Numbered from the stretch's first letter, positions 36,752 through 46,630 are shown. The stretch is DNA of 64,000 bases from Anabaena sphaerica FACHB-251 (GCF_014696825.1 NZ_JACJQU010000003.1:310001-374000), one strand, 5' to 3'. Translations and numbers: made by a program. Notes: generated by a model from the letters alone, not told the origin.

Positions 36752-38112
36752 ATTGCAATTAACAATAATCCCTATGAGGGATTGAAACTTCCAAATCGTA
36801 AAATCAAATATTACCGAAGAAAAATTGCAATTAACAATAATCCCTATGAGGGATTGAAACCACGGCTTAATTCCTCTGCCCCATCGAACAGATAGAATTG
36901 CAATTAACAATAATCCCTATGAGGGATTGAAACTATCAAGAATATGCTGACCAATTGGAAACGACCTTTAGCGAATTGCAATTAACAATAATCCCTATGA
37001 GGGATTGAAACATGGCAATTGCAAAGGAAGCGATAATACTCAACTGAGGGAATTGCAATTAACAATAATCCCTATGAGGGATTGAAACAGGAGAATAAAT
37101 TAATCCCAATTTGCAGAGACAAATTGCAATTAACAATAATCCCTATGAGGGATTGAAACTTTTCAAATATTTCCGATATTCTTGAAGACTATAATATTGC
37201 AATTAACAATAATCCCTATGAGGGATTGAAACAGGCTCAGGAATGGCTTGGCATTACTACAGTAGGATTTATATTGCAATTAACAATAATCCCTATGAGG
37301 GATTGAAACCCTAAGGACTATTCTCCTGGCTCTCCTTTGCCTTGGAAATTGCAATTAACAATAATCCCTATGAGGGATTGAAACCTCAAACTTCCACCAC
37401 TGCTACTGGGCCATGGAATTGCAATTAACAATAATCCCTATGAGGGATTGAAACGGATGATGTAGAGCAACAACTAAGGTTAGCAGAGGATTGCAATTAA
37501 CAATAATCCCTATGAGGGATTGAAACTTTTCTGTTTTACCCAATGCGATCGCTAGTTGAGATTGCAATTAACAATAATCCCTATGAGGGATTGAAACCCA
37601 AGAAGATAGATGGTGCGTTTGCTTCTTCTATCTGAAGCAGGATTGCAATTAACAATAATCCCTATGAGGGATTGAAACTGCATTGAATTTCAATTGAGCT
37701 ACTTTTATAGATCCATTGCAATTAACAATAATCCCTATGAGGGATTGAAACCACCTTGATCAGAACCTTCCTCATCTACCTCATAAAAATTGCAATTAAC
37801 AATAATCCCTATGAGGGATTGAAACTTTTACCGGAACTTTGCCGGGTAGCACTGCCGGGGATTGCAATTAACAATAATCCCTATGAGGGATTGAAACTCA
37901 ATCTGATGGAAGCGATCGCAGATTCTAGGCAAATTGCAATTAACAATAATCCCTATGAGGGATTGAAACCAGGATTGGTAGTAAATCCCCCGATTACCTA
38001 ATCTATTGCAATTAACAATAATCCCTATGAGGGATTGAAACACTGTAAGACTTGTTGCAGCCGCAGCCGCATTGGATTGCAATTAACAATAATCTCTATG
38101 AGGGATTGAAAC
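36752..38112 (+). CRISPR. CRISPR array 1, 19 repeats and 18 spacers
   Basis: A 37-bp repeat starting ATTGCAATTAACAATAATCC and ending CTATGAGGGATTGAAAC recurs 19 times at 36752, 36824, 36897, 36975, 37052, 37123, 37196, 37272, 37348, 37418, 37490, 37561, 37642, 37715, 37789, 37861, 37933, 38005 and 38076. Spacers are about 33-44 bp and all different. Each repeat can form a 5-bp stem, TCCCT/AGGGA, with the ATTGAAAC 3' tag expected for Cas6-processed crRNA. The last repeat carries a C-to-T change (AATCTCTATG), marking the leader-distal end. Direction is plus, from the leader at 36526. No cas genes are within the window. Confidence 0.98.
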
Positions 38113-38124
38113 TGAAAAGCTTTA

Positions 38125-38239
38125 ATTATAATCCTGTAAATCCTTAAATCCTGGAAATCCTGATTCAGACAAATAAAAATAATCTATGAGGAAATTTCAT
38201 TTATAATCCTGGAAATCCTTGAATCCTGGAAATCCTGAT
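38125..38239. repeat. Duplicated AATCCTGGAAATCCT element
   Basis: Two ~40-bp copies (38125-38164 and 38200-38239), each built from AATCCTG(G/T)AAATCCTT units. Between them AATCTATGAGGAAATTTCA resembles a decayed CRISPR repeat end. Confidence 0.7.
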
Positions 38240-38309
38240 ATGGCTAACGCCACGCTACGCTATCAGACAACTCAAAATAATTATATTAGTAAATGCGGGT
38301 TTTAAAGCC

Positions 38310-38330
38310 TCTCTCCCCCACGGGGAGAGA
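38310..38330 (+). terminator. Stem-loop after CRISPR array 1
   Basis: TCTCTCCCC (38310-38318) pairs with GGGGAGAGA (38322-38330), loop CAC, followed by TTTGTAT. It is a plausible terminator for the array transcript. Confidence 0.55.
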
Positions 38331-38600
38331 TTTGTATCGGTGTAACATCTGACGGATACACAGATGAAAGCTGCTGTCGTTTTTTTGACATTGAGCTACT
38401 TATCAAAAAAATGGAATTGATAAATTTTTTCTGTAAAGTCATGCCGATAGCTTTTAATATAGGAAGAGGAGAGGTTGTATTGCTTTACATTCGTCTGTGC
38501 ATCGGCAAACATAAAAAACGCTATATTTAGCCTTTCTCATTTGAATATATACAATACATTCTACATTTCCCTGAAACATGGGTTTTTGTGAATGTTTTAA

Positions 38601-41456
38601 ATGATCAACAATATTTTGCCAATTGTGTCCATTTCTGAAGCGATATTTTATAATTCCTGTGACCTACTGTGTTTTACGGGCTTAGATAGTTACTTTAAAC
38701 AAGTGAACCCCGCTTTTAGTAGAACCTTGGGTTACTCAAGCAAAGAACTTATCACTTGCCCGTTGATTGATTTTATTCATCCAGATGACCAAACTGCGAC
38801 CAACGCAGAAATCAATAAACTAAACATAGGTATACCTAGCACTGACTTTGAAAATCGCTTTCGGTGTAAAGATGGCTCTTACAAATGGTTATCTTGGACG
38901 GCAACGCTGATTGTGGAAACAGAATTGGTCTATCTTGTAGGAAGAGATATTAGTAATTATAAAAAACAGGAGCTAGAGGCGCAAGCTTTAGAATGCACAG
39001 TTTGCCCTGAAACTCAAGTCTTATTATCCAAGCAAAACTATATTTTAGAACTGATTGCTACAGGCAAATCTCAGTCTGAGGTGCTAGAAACTTTAGCTCA
39101 GTCAATAGAGGCACAGTTAGGAGAAGTTTGTTGTTCTATCATGTTACTAGATGATTCAGGCACAAAGTTGTATCCTGCTGTAACTTCTAGCCTACCAAAA
39201 CAATATACTCAGGGAATAGAGCAAGGCGTTCCTGTAGGTGCAGAAATAGGTAGTTGTGGTACATCTGCGTATACCAAACAAACAGTAATTGTCTCAGACA
39301 TTGCCAACGATGTTAAATGGGTAAAATATCGTGATTTGGCACTGGCTAACAACCTGAAAGCTTGTTGGTCTACGCCGATTGTTGACAGTCAGGGTAATGT
39401 TTTGGGAACCTTTGCGCTGTACTATCCCAAACTTCGTAGTCCTGAAGAATTTGAGCAGCAACTGATTGAAAGAGCATCTCACTTAGCAGGTGTAGCAATT
39501 GAGCGTCAAAGATCGCAACGGGCTTTACAACAAAGTGAATATCAATTGCGGTTGCTAACAGAAACTATACCCCAGCAGATATGGACAGCAGAGCCTGATG
39601 GTCAGGTTGATTATTATAACCAGCGGTGGTACGATTTCACAGGCAAAATGGTTGAAGAAATTCAAATTCAGGGCTGGGATAAAATAGTTCATCCTGAAGA
39701 TTTGCCACGGGTACAAGAAAGGTGGGCTAAATCGGTACAAACCGGCTGCGAATATGAGGTAGAGACTCGGATCATCTCTGGAAGTGGGGAGTACCGTTGG
39801 ATTTTGGGACAGGCACGTCCTTTGCGTAATCAACAAGGACAGATTATTAAGTGGTATGGTACTAATACTGATATCACAGAGCATATTCAAGCCAGGGAAG
39901 CTTTAATAAAAAGCGAGTTAAACTTCCGCACTTTGGCAGATACTATGCCGCAAATAGTCTGGACTGCTCAACCAGATGGTTGGGTAGACTACTACAACCA
40001 ACGCTGGTTCGAGTATATAGATATGACTTTGGAGGAAACTCAAGGTTGGGGTTGGCCAGCTGTACTGCATCCCGATGATGTGCAGTTGTGTGTGGATATT
40101 TGGAGTGAGTCGGTTCGCACAGGTAAAGATTATCAAGTTGAGTATCGCTTTCGTCGCGCTAGTGATGGGCAATATCGCTGGCATCTGGGTCGAGCTTTTC
40201 CTCTACGTAATGAGCAGGGGAAGATTATCAAATGGTTTGGTTCCTGTACTGATATTGACGACCAAAAGCGGGCAGTGCAAGATTTGCAGAAGGCTCTACA
40301 AGAAAAACAAGCGGCTTGTGAAGCAGCTGAAACAGCAAATCGCGTGAAAGATGAGTTTCTAGCTGTCCTTTCCCACGAACTCCGTACCCCGCTTAATCCG
40401 ATCCTGGGGTGGTCTCAACTTTTGAAAACAGGAAAACTCAGCAAAGCTCAGACCCAGGAAGCCTTAAAAACTATTGAGCGCAATGCAAAATTACAGATTG
40501 ATTTGATTGAAGATTTGCTGGATGTGTCCCGCATTTTGCGTGGTAAGCTGACTCTGAATGTGACTACAGTTGATCTGGCAGATGTAATTTATGCAGTATT
40601 AGAAACTGTGAGTTTAGCTGCTTCTGCTAAAGGAATTATTGTTCAAACCCAATTTAAGCAGAACATAGGGAAGGTTAGAGGTGATCCGGCTCGCTTGCAA
40701 CAAATTTGCTGGAATCTTTTGTCTAATGCGATTAAGTTTACACCTCAAGGCGGACGGGTGGAAGTACGGCTAGAGCAATTTGGTTCAATGGCTCAAATTA
40801 CAGTTAGTGATCAGGGTAAAGGTATTAGCCGTGATTTTCTACCTTATGTATTTGAACACTTTCGGCAAGAGGATAGCTCAACGACGAGAAAATTTGGCGG
40901 TCTAGGGTTGGGACTGGCAATAGTCCGCCATTTGGTAGAGTTACACGGTGGCACTGTTGAGGCCGATAGTCCAGGAGAAGGAAAGGGGGCAACTTTGACA
41001 GTGAAACTACCGTTGATATGTTCTCAACCAGTGATAGTTCAAGATGCTGAATGTGATTGTGATCATGTAACTTTAAATTTAAGGGGGATGAAAATTTTAG
41101 TTGTGGATGATGATGCTGATTCGCTGGATTTAGTGAAATTTGTGCTGGAATTGTATGAAGCAACAGTGACAACGGCAGTATCAGCGTTAGAAGCATTGCA
41201 AATTTGGGTGCAGTCAAAGCCTGATGTTTTGGTGAGTGATATTGGAATGCCGGAGATGGATGGTTATGAATTATTACGCCAAATTCGGCTTTTGTCGCCA
41301 GAAATGGGTGGAAAAATTCCGGCAGTTGCGCTGACTGCATTTGCTGGGGAGTATGACCAAAAACAGGCGATCGCTGCTGGCTTTCAAATGCACATTCCCA
41401 AACCAGTAAACCCGGATACTTTAGCAGCTGCTGTTGCTCAGTTGGCAGGAAGTTGA
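38601..41456 (+). CDS. Hybrid sensor histidine kinase (PAS-GAF-PAS-PAS-HisKA-HATPase-REC)
   Basis: 951 residues, no membrane helices. Order: PAS (about 12-125), GAF (about 145-300, with CSIMLLDDSGTKL and CGTSAYTKQ), PAS (about 315-430, TIPQQIWTAEPDGQVDYYNQ), PAS (about 445-560, TMPQIVWTAQPDGWVDYYNQ), HisKA with FLAVLSHELRTPLNPILGW (phospho-His), and HATPase (NLLSNAIKFTPQGG, GLGLGLAIVRHLVELHGG). Then comes a receiver domain (MKILVVDDDADSLDL, phospho-Asp in DVLVSDIGMPEMDG). PAS 2 and 3 are near duplicates. The GAF lacks the Cys of typical bilin lyase sites in a clear DXCF motif. It is cytosolic; its signal is unknown. It sits 162 bp upstream of cydAB, a possible target. Confidence 0.93.
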   Translation: MINNILPIVSISEAIFYNSCDLLCFTGLDSYFKQVNPAFSRTLGYSSKELITCPLIDFIHPDDQTATNAEINKLNIGIPSTDFENRFRCKDGSYKWLSWTATLIVETELVYLVGRDISNYKKQELEAQALECTVCPETQVLLSKQNYILELIATGKSQSEVLETLAQSIEAQLGEVCCSIMLLDDSGTKLYPAVTSSLPKQYTQGIEQGVPVGAEIGSCGTSAYTKQTVIVSDIANDVKWVKYRDLALANNLKACWSTPIVDSQGNVLGTFALYYPKLRSPEEFEQQLIERASHLAGVAIERQRSQRALQQSEYQLRLLTETIPQQIWTAEPDGQVDYYNQRWYDFTGKMVEEIQIQGWDKIVHPEDLPRVQERWAKSVQTGCEYEVETRIISGSGEYRWILGQARPLRNQQGQIIKWYGTNTDITEHIQAREALIKSELNFRTLADTMPQIVWTAQPDGWVDYYNQRWFEYIDMTLEETQGWGWPAVLHPDDVQLCVDIWSESVRTGKDYQVEYRFRRASDGQYRWHLGRAFPLRNEQGKIIKWFGSCTDIDDQKRAVQDLQKALQEKQAACEAAETANRVKDEFLAVLSHELRTPLNPILGWSQLLKTGKLSKAQTQEALKTIERNAKLQIDLIEDLLDVSRILRGKLTLNVTTVDLADVIYAVLETVSLAASAKGIIVQTQFKQNIGKVRGDPARLQQICWNLLSNAIKFTPQGGRVEVRLEQFGSMAQITVSDQGKGISRDFLPYVFEHFRQEDSSTTRKFGGLGLGLAIVRHLVELHGGTVEADSPGEGKGATLTVKLPLICSQPVIVQDAECDCDHVTLNLRGMKILVVDDDADSLDLVKFVLELYEATVTTAVSALEALQIWVQSKPDVLVSDIGMPEMDGYELLRQIRLLSPEMGGKIPAVALTAFAGEYDQKQAIAAGFQMHIPKPVNPDTLAAAVAQLAGS

Positions 41457-41618
41457 AGCAGAGTGCAGGGGGTTAAAGAGAAGATATTTTCGCGTCTTAT
41501 CCTTCTTTGTTGCATACAAGTTGCATATAGTATTGAATTTAATATTTTTAATTCAATAAACACTTATTTCTATTCACCCTATATCCTAGAAAGGGTGGTT
41601 GACTTATGGAGAAAATTC

Positions 41619-43064
41619 GTGGAATTTTTATCCGATTCTGTTGTGTTATCACGGATGCAATTCGCATTCACTGCAATTTTTCATATCCTTTGGCCTGTCC
41701 TGACTACGGGGATGGGCATTTACTTAGTTATAATTGAGGGCGTGTGGCTAAGAACTCGTAACCCAGATTATTACTTACACGCTCGTTTTTGGTCTAAATT
41801 CTATGTTCTCAATTTTGGTATTGGTGTAGCCACTGGTATCCCCATGGAATTTCAATTTGGCACAAATTGGTCTCCTTTTTCAGAAGCGGTAGGCAATTTT
41901 TTTGGCAGTGTTATCGGCTTTGAAGCGTCCTGGGCATTTATGCTAGAAGCTGCCTTTTTGGGAATTATGCTTTTTGGTTGGGAGCGTGTCAACCCAGCAA
42001 TTCACTATCTTTCCACAATTTTGGTAGCTGTTGGTGCTAACCTGTCAACATTGTGGATTTTAACTGCTAATTCTTGGATGCAAACCCCCGCAGGTGGAGA
42101 ATTAGTTAATGGTAAATTTGTGGTTCATGATTATTTTCAAGCAATTTTAAATCCCTTCATGGTTAACAGTGTGCTGCATATGTTTTTTGCCACACTGGAA
42201 ACATCTTTATTTGTGATTGGGGGAATTAGTGCTTGGTATATTTTGCAAAGACGAAATACAGCTTTCTTTTCTAAGTCTTTAAAAATAACTTTAGCAGCTG
42301 CGATCGCTGTTGCTCCACTACAAATATACATTGGACATCTCAGCGGTGAACAAGTTTATCACTATCAACCCACAAAACTAGCCGCAATGGAAGCGCAATG
42401 GGAATCTTCACCTGCGGGAAAACCTGCTGACTGGAGTTTATTAGCTATTCCCAACGCAAAAGCCGAGAAAAACGACTGGGAAATTACCATTCCCAATGCA
42501 CTAGGTTACATTCTCGAATTTAAACAAAATCTTTCTCAACCGCTACGAGGTTTAAAAGAGTGGAAACCAGAAGATAGACCAAAAATGGTAGGTTTAATTT
42601 ATTATGCCTTCCGCATCATGATTGGCATTGGTTTTTTCTTTGCTGGATTAATGTTATTAAGTACCCTGCAATGGTTACGAGGTAAACTTTCAGCCGACAA
42701 TATTAGTCAGCAACGTTGGTTAATGTGGGGTTGGGTTTTCGCTGCACCTTTAGGCTATATTGCTGTTGAGTCAGGTTGGATAGTTCGCTGTGTGGGAAGA
42801 CAACCTTGGGTACTTTATGGACAAATACGCACAGCAGATGGAGCTTCTAATTTACCTGCTAGTAATGTGTTAGTTTCCCTGTCTGCTTTTGCTATAGTTT
42901 ACAGCGTTTTATTTATTGCTGCTTTGTATTTTGGTAGTCGCATTATTCGCACCGGGCCAAATCTTGATTTACCAATTCCTGGTGTAGAAATTACCAAACC
43001 CGCAGTAGATACCACACCTGCGGAATTTGTCCCCGATGAACGTCCTGTAGAAGCACAACAGTAG
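41619..43064 (+). CDS. cydA: Cytochrome bd oxidase subunit I
   Basis: 481 residues from a GTG at 41619 (VEFLSDSVVLSRMQFAFTAIFHILWPVLTTGMG split here for length), with GGAG 9 bp upstream; the open frame to 41463 is leader sequence. It contains helix I His in AIFHILWP, GxPMEFQFGTNW, GFEASWAFMLEAAFLG and WILTANSWMQTPAG, all CydA signatures. Quinol-binding Q-loop is the short form. CydAB reduces O2 to water with quinol and high affinity. It forms an operon with cydB, 8 bp apart. Confidence 0.95.
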   Translation: MEFLSDSVVLSRMQFAFTAIFHILWPVLTTGMGIYLVIIEGVWLRTRNPDYYLHARFWSKFYVLNFGIGVATGIPMEFQFGTNWSPFSEAVGNFFGSVIGFEASWAFMLEAAFLGIMLFGWERVNPAIHYLSTILVAVGANLSTLWILTANSWMQTPAGGELVNGKFVVHDYFQAILNPFMVNSVLHMFFATLETSLFVIGGISAWYILQRRNTAFFSKSLKITLAAAIAVAPLQIYIGHLSGEQVYHYQPTKLAAMEAQWESSPAGKPADWSLLAIPNAKAEKNDWEITIPNALGYILEFKQNLSQPLRGLKEWKPEDRPKMVGLIYYAFRIMIGIGFFFAGLMLLSTLQWLRGKLSADNISQQRWLMWGWVFAAPLGYIAVESGWIVRCVGRQPWVLYGQIRTADGASNLPASNVLVSLSAFAIVYSVLFIAALYFGSRIIRTGPNLDLPIPGVEITKPAVDTTPAEFVPDERPVEAQQ

Positions 43065-43072
43065 GAAATTCT

Positions 43073-44086
43073 ATGGAGACGTTAACATATTTTCTGCCTC
43101 AAGTTTGGTTTGTGATTTTAGGTTTATTTCTCTTTCTCTACGTCATGTTAGATGGTTTTGATTTGGGAGTGGGAATATTATCTTTGACATCTTCCGATGA
43201 AGAACGTCGCGGACTTTTGATGACAAGTTTAAGTAATATTTGGGATGCCAATGAAACTTGGTTAGTTCTCATGGCTGGGGGTTTATTTGGTGCATTTCCT
43301 CTGGCTTATGGTACGATTTTAAATGCTTTGTATATCCCGATTTTAACAATGGTATTTGGCTTTATCTTTCGGGGTGTAGCCTTTGAATTTCGGGAATTAT
43401 CCCAACGTAAATTGTTTTGGAATTTTGCTTTTGGTGCGGGAAGTTTTACGGCTGCACTCGGTCAAGGTTTTGCTTTGGGTGCAGTTTTAAAAGGTATTAA
43501 TGTTGATGAAACTGGGCATTTTATCGGTAGCACTTGGGACTGGTTAAGTTTACCTTCTGTGTTGGTGGCATTAACTTTAATTCAAGGTTATGTTTTAATT
43601 GGTTCTACATATTTAGTTTGGAAAACCACGGGAGAATTACAAGAGACTCATTATAAAACCGCGAAACTTGCAGCTTGGACAACTTTAGTCGGTGCAGTTT
43701 TGATTACAATTACCACACCGATAATTTATGAAGGTGCAAGGATGCGGTTGTTTCAACAGCCGTTAGTTTATATTTTTGCAGTTATTCCTGTTTTGGGAGT
43801 GTGGTTAATTTGGCAACTTTTACAAAGTTTAAACCGCAAGGAAGAACGCGCACCTTTTGTTTGGACTATTTTATTGTTTGTGCTTACATTTCTGGGTTTG
43901 GGTTTAATTGTTTTCCCCTATATTATCCCCAGGCAAATTACAATTTATGAAGCATCTGCTGATCCTAGTTCTTTGGTAATCATGATCATTTTTATTGGGT
44001 TTCTAATTCCGGTGATGTTGTTTTACAATATTTATCAATATATTGTCTTTCGGGGTAAGGTGACTGGTGGTGAGTATGGGGAATAG
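43073..44086 (+). CDS. cydB: Cytochrome bd oxidase subunit II
   Basis: 337 residues, eight or nine membrane helices. CydB motifs: FLFLYVMLDGFDLGVGIL, NIWDANETWLVLMAGGLFGAFPLAY, and GVAFEFRE. It lies 8 bp after cydA. The second CRISPR leader begins right after its stop (inverted repeat from 44105). Confidence 0.95.
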   Translation: METLTYFLPQVWFVILGLFLFLYVMLDGFDLGVGILSLTSSDEERRGLLMTSLSNIWDANETWLVLMAGGLFGAFPLAYGTILNALYIPILTMVFGFIFRGVAFEFRELSQRKLFWNFAFGAGSFTAALGQGFALGAVLKGINVDETGHFIGSTWDWLSLPSVLVALTLIQGYVLIGSTYLVWKTTGELQETHYKTAKLAAWTTLVGAVLITITTPIIYEGARMRLFQQPLVYIFAVIPVLGVWLIWQLLQSLNRKEERAPFVWTILLFVLTFLGLGLIVFPYIIPRQITIYEASADPSSLVIMIIFIGFLIPVMLFYNIYQYIVFRGKVTGGEYGE

Positions 44087-44104
44087 TTGACAACCAGCCT
44101 TTTT

Positions 44105-44205
44105 GCGCGGATGGGTGGGTGTTAAAAATCAAGAAGCTGAAAAAATGCCTGTATCTCTTGATAGACTTGGTTTTGAGGCTGTTAATGTTATTCACCCATC
44201 CGCGC
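44105..44205 (+). promoter_or_regulatory. CRISPR-2 leader: long-range inverted repeat
   Basis: GCGCGGATGGGTG (44105-44117) is perfectly complementary to CACCCATCCGCGC (44193-44205). Span 101 bp, and 226 bp ahead of the first repeat, exactly as in array 1. Confidence 0.78.
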
Positions 44206-44240
44206 ACCTTACCCAGACTGGGTTTCAGCGATTTTCACTG

Positions 44241-44269
44241 TTGACACAATTTCTGTAATGGACTATGAT
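44241..44269 (+). promoter_or_regulatory. CRISPR-2 promoter
   Basis: TTGACA at 44241-44246, 17-bp spacer, TATGAT at 44264-44269, ending 62 bp before the first repeat. Both positions match array 1. Confidence 0.8.
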
Positions 44270-44330
44270 CATGATGCTCGCGCAACTGAACCTTGAAAAC
44301 CAAATACAGATAAGCTTTCGGGATGCCGCT

Positions 44331-45094
44331 ATTGCAATTTCCTTTACTCCCTATTAGGGATTGAAACAAGGAAGGGGGGAGAGTGCCAATAATCTACGGC
44401 GTGGTAATTGCAATTTCCTTTACTCCCTATTAGGGATTGAAACGGTCTAAGGATGATTTGAAAAATATTGATAAAACTTATTGCAATTTCCTTTACTCCC
44501 TATTAGGGATTGAAACATTTAATTCTGATGAATTAGCAGCAATGCTGCGATCGCTAATTGCAATTTCCTTTACTCCCTATTAGGGATTGAAACATTGCAA
44601 GAATCTTTTGATGGGTATGGTATTTCCAATTGCAATTTCCTTTACTCCCTATTAGGGATTGAAACTGTGGTGAGAAGGATTGAAAAACCAAGCTTTTAAA
44701 AATTGCAATTTCCTTTACTCCCTATTAGGGATTGAAACTGGGTAATAATCGGGCCCCCACATTCAGACTTGGAATTGCAATTTCCTTTACTCCCTATTAG
44801 GGATTGAAACCGGGATATCGCCGTTAATATGGCTTCTGAGTTCAAATTGCAATTTCCTTTACTCCCTATTAGGGATTGAAACTTTATCCTCTTTGGTTTC
44901 CGTAAGACTCATTAATTGCAATTTCCTTTACTCCCTATTAGGGATTGAAACCCACCTGAGTGATCAAGATGACGCTATTCGCGAAAATTGCAATTTCCTT
45001 TACTCCCTATTAGGGATTGAAACAACTTGATCTAAATATTGAAAGCTGCACAATAAAATTGCAATTTCCTTTACTCCCTATTAGGGATTGAAAC
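44331..45094 (+). CRISPR. CRISPR array 2, 11 repeats and 10 spacers
   Basis: A 37-bp repeat, beginning ATTGCAATTTCCTTTACTCC and ending CTATTAGGGATTGAAAC, at 44331, 44407, 44480, 44557, 44629, 44702, 44774, 44846, 44915, 44987 and 45058. All copies look identical, including the last. It shares both ends with the array 1 repeat but differs in the central ten or so bases. The stem TCCCT/AGGGA is retained. Spacers are about 32-40 bp. The leader is homologous to that of array 1. No cas genes in the window. Confidence 0.98.
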
Positions 45095-45135
45095 TAAGAC
45101 TGTTTCAGACATCGGAAACGTAAAACTTAAAGTTA

Positions 45136-45244
45136 TCTCGTTCCCAGTCTCTGACTGGGAATGCTATCACAGAGGCTCTGCCTCTACTATCATTGAAGGC
45201 AGAGCCTTCTAGAATGCATTCCCATACAGAGTATGGGAACGAGA
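45136..45244. repeat. Double-hairpin repeat element with 11-bp inverted ends
   Basis: TCTCGTTCCCA at 45136 and TGGGAACGAGA ending 45244 are complementary. Each arm is itself a hairpin: CCCAGTC-GACTGGG on the left and CCCATAC-GTATGGG on the right. The middle holds a third stem, AGAGGC...GCCTCT-like. It is a dispersed non-coding element, MITE-like. Confidence 0.7.
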
Positions 45245-45265
45245 AGAAAACAACTTCAAATAATT

Positions 45266-45299
45266 TCACCTGTCACCTGTCACCTGTCACCTGTCACCT
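45266..45299. repeat. Heptamer array TGTCACC
   Basis: Almost five copies, ending 2 bp from the stop codon of the WD40 gene. Confidence 0.88.
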
Positions 45300-45300
45300 A

Positions 45301-46365
45301 CTATAATTGCCAAACCTTAATTGACTTATCACCACTACCACTAATTAAAGTTTTACCATCTTTACTCACAGCCAACGCATAAATACCCCCAGCATGACCT
45401 TCAATAGTGCGGATTAACTTCCCAGTTTTTAAATCAAAAATACTAATTTTTCGACCTAACCCACCAGTAATAAAACTTTTTCCATCAGGAGTGAGAGCAA
45501 CAGCATTAATGCTACCAAGTTCAGCAGTAAAATTGTGAACAACCTTCCCAGTTTTGAGATTCCAAACCTTTACATTCTTGCCATCAGTTTGCTGAATTGA
45601 CTGATGAAAATCGTTATAACCACCATTAATTAAAGTTTGTCCATCGGCACTAATAGCGAGAGATATCACACTGGAAGCTCGTTGAGAATCAAACATGGGA
45701 TTTTTCGGTTTTGGTGGTACTAAATTAGCAATTAATTTTCTGGTGCGAAGATTCCAGCGTTTAATAGTTCCATCTTCATTACCACTAATTAAATTTCTCC
45801 CATCTGGACTAATGACTACAGCAGTAGCAAAAACCTTAAAACTATGAACCAATTTACCATTACTCAAATTCCATAATCTTAAAGTTTTGTCATAACTGCC
45901 ACTAGCTAAAGTTTTACCATCTGGACTAATAGCTATAGAAATTACTGATGCGGAATGTCCGGTAAGATTACGATTTAATTTTCCAGTTTCTACATTCCAA
46001 AGTTTAATAGTATTGTCAAGACTGCTACTAGCTAAAGTTCTACCATCTGGAGTAAAAACCAGAGATGTTACCCTTTCTGTATGTCCTGAGAGAGTGCGGA
46101 GTAATTCCCCAGTTTTGAGATTCCAGAGTTTAATAGTTTTATCATCACCACTACTAGCTAAAGTCTGTCCATCGGGACTAATAACTATGGTGCGGAGAGG
46201 TGCAGTGTGTCCAGATAGGGTCAGAATAGCTTGAGTAACTTGGGTAGTGCTGACTTTATTCTCAGCTATAGAAGGATGTAGAGGAACAGCATTGAAAAAA
46301 GTTGATGCTGTCAATGTTGCTGCTGTGAGAATTTGCCAAAATCTAGGTTTTACTATCATCTTCAT
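45301..46365 (-). CDS. Exported WD40-repeat (beta-propeller) protein
   Basis: 354 residues. N-terminal signal sequence (KPRFWQILTAATLTASTFFNAV, cleavage near AENKV) followed by about seven WD40 repeats, for example GHTAPLRTIVISPDGQTLAS then SGDDKTIKLWNLKTGELLRTL. Repeats 5-6 are irregular, with a longer insertion (SISQTDGKNVK-like segment around residues 225-265). WD40 propellers are scaffolds for protein contacts. Export to the periplasm is predicted. No enzymatic domain is attached. Confidence 0.88.
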   Translation of the reverse strand: MKMIVKPRFWQILTAATLTASTFFNAVPLHPSIAENKVSTTQVTQAILTLSGHTAPLRTIVISPDGQTLASSGDDKTIKLWNLKTGELLRTLSGHTERVTSLVFTPDGRTLASSSLDNTIKLWNVETGKLNRNLTGHSASVISIAISPDGKTLASGSYDKTLRLWNLSNGKLVHSFKVFATAVVISPDGRNLISGNEDGTIKRWNLRTRKLIANLVPPKPKNPMFDSQRASSVISLAISADGQTLINGGYNDFHQSIQQTDGKNVKVWNLKTGKVVHNFTAELGSINAVALTPDGKSFITGGLGRKISIFDLKTGKLIRTIEGHAGGIYALAVSKDGKTLISGSGDKSIKVWQL

Positions 46366-46630
46366 TTAGCCAGGAAAATCGTGTAAGATTTTTATGTAAG
46401 GTTTGATTCAATCCCATACCTGTCTGTTCCGCAAAATTGGTTTGTATAGCTTAGGTGTAAAGTTTTTGTCTATTAATCCTAGTCCTAATCTCTGTATGAC
46501 GAGATAAAAGCTCAACATAAGTATTTTTTATAATTCCCTCCTATTAATGAATTGCTAAGAGGATGTTTGAAAAATGCAGAAATTAAGAGATGATAGAATT
46601 AAGAGTTATTAGAGGATGATAATTTCACCC

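Noticed and set aside
36455-36910. Minus-strand open frame across the CRISPR-1 leader and first repeats
   Set aside because: It is made of leader and repeats (FQSLIGIIVNCN repeated) and has no gene-like features; the same holds for frames at 37756-38082.
38601-41456. The GAF domain of the hybrid kinase as a bilin-binding (cyanobacteriochrome) domain
   Set aside because: No DXCF motif or conserved bilin-attaching Cys-His was found at the expected position, so photoreception is not claimed.
43992-44207. Minus-strand frame over the cydB end and CRISPR-2 leader
   Set aside because: It follows the leader sequence shared with array 1 and runs antisense to cydB; no start signal.
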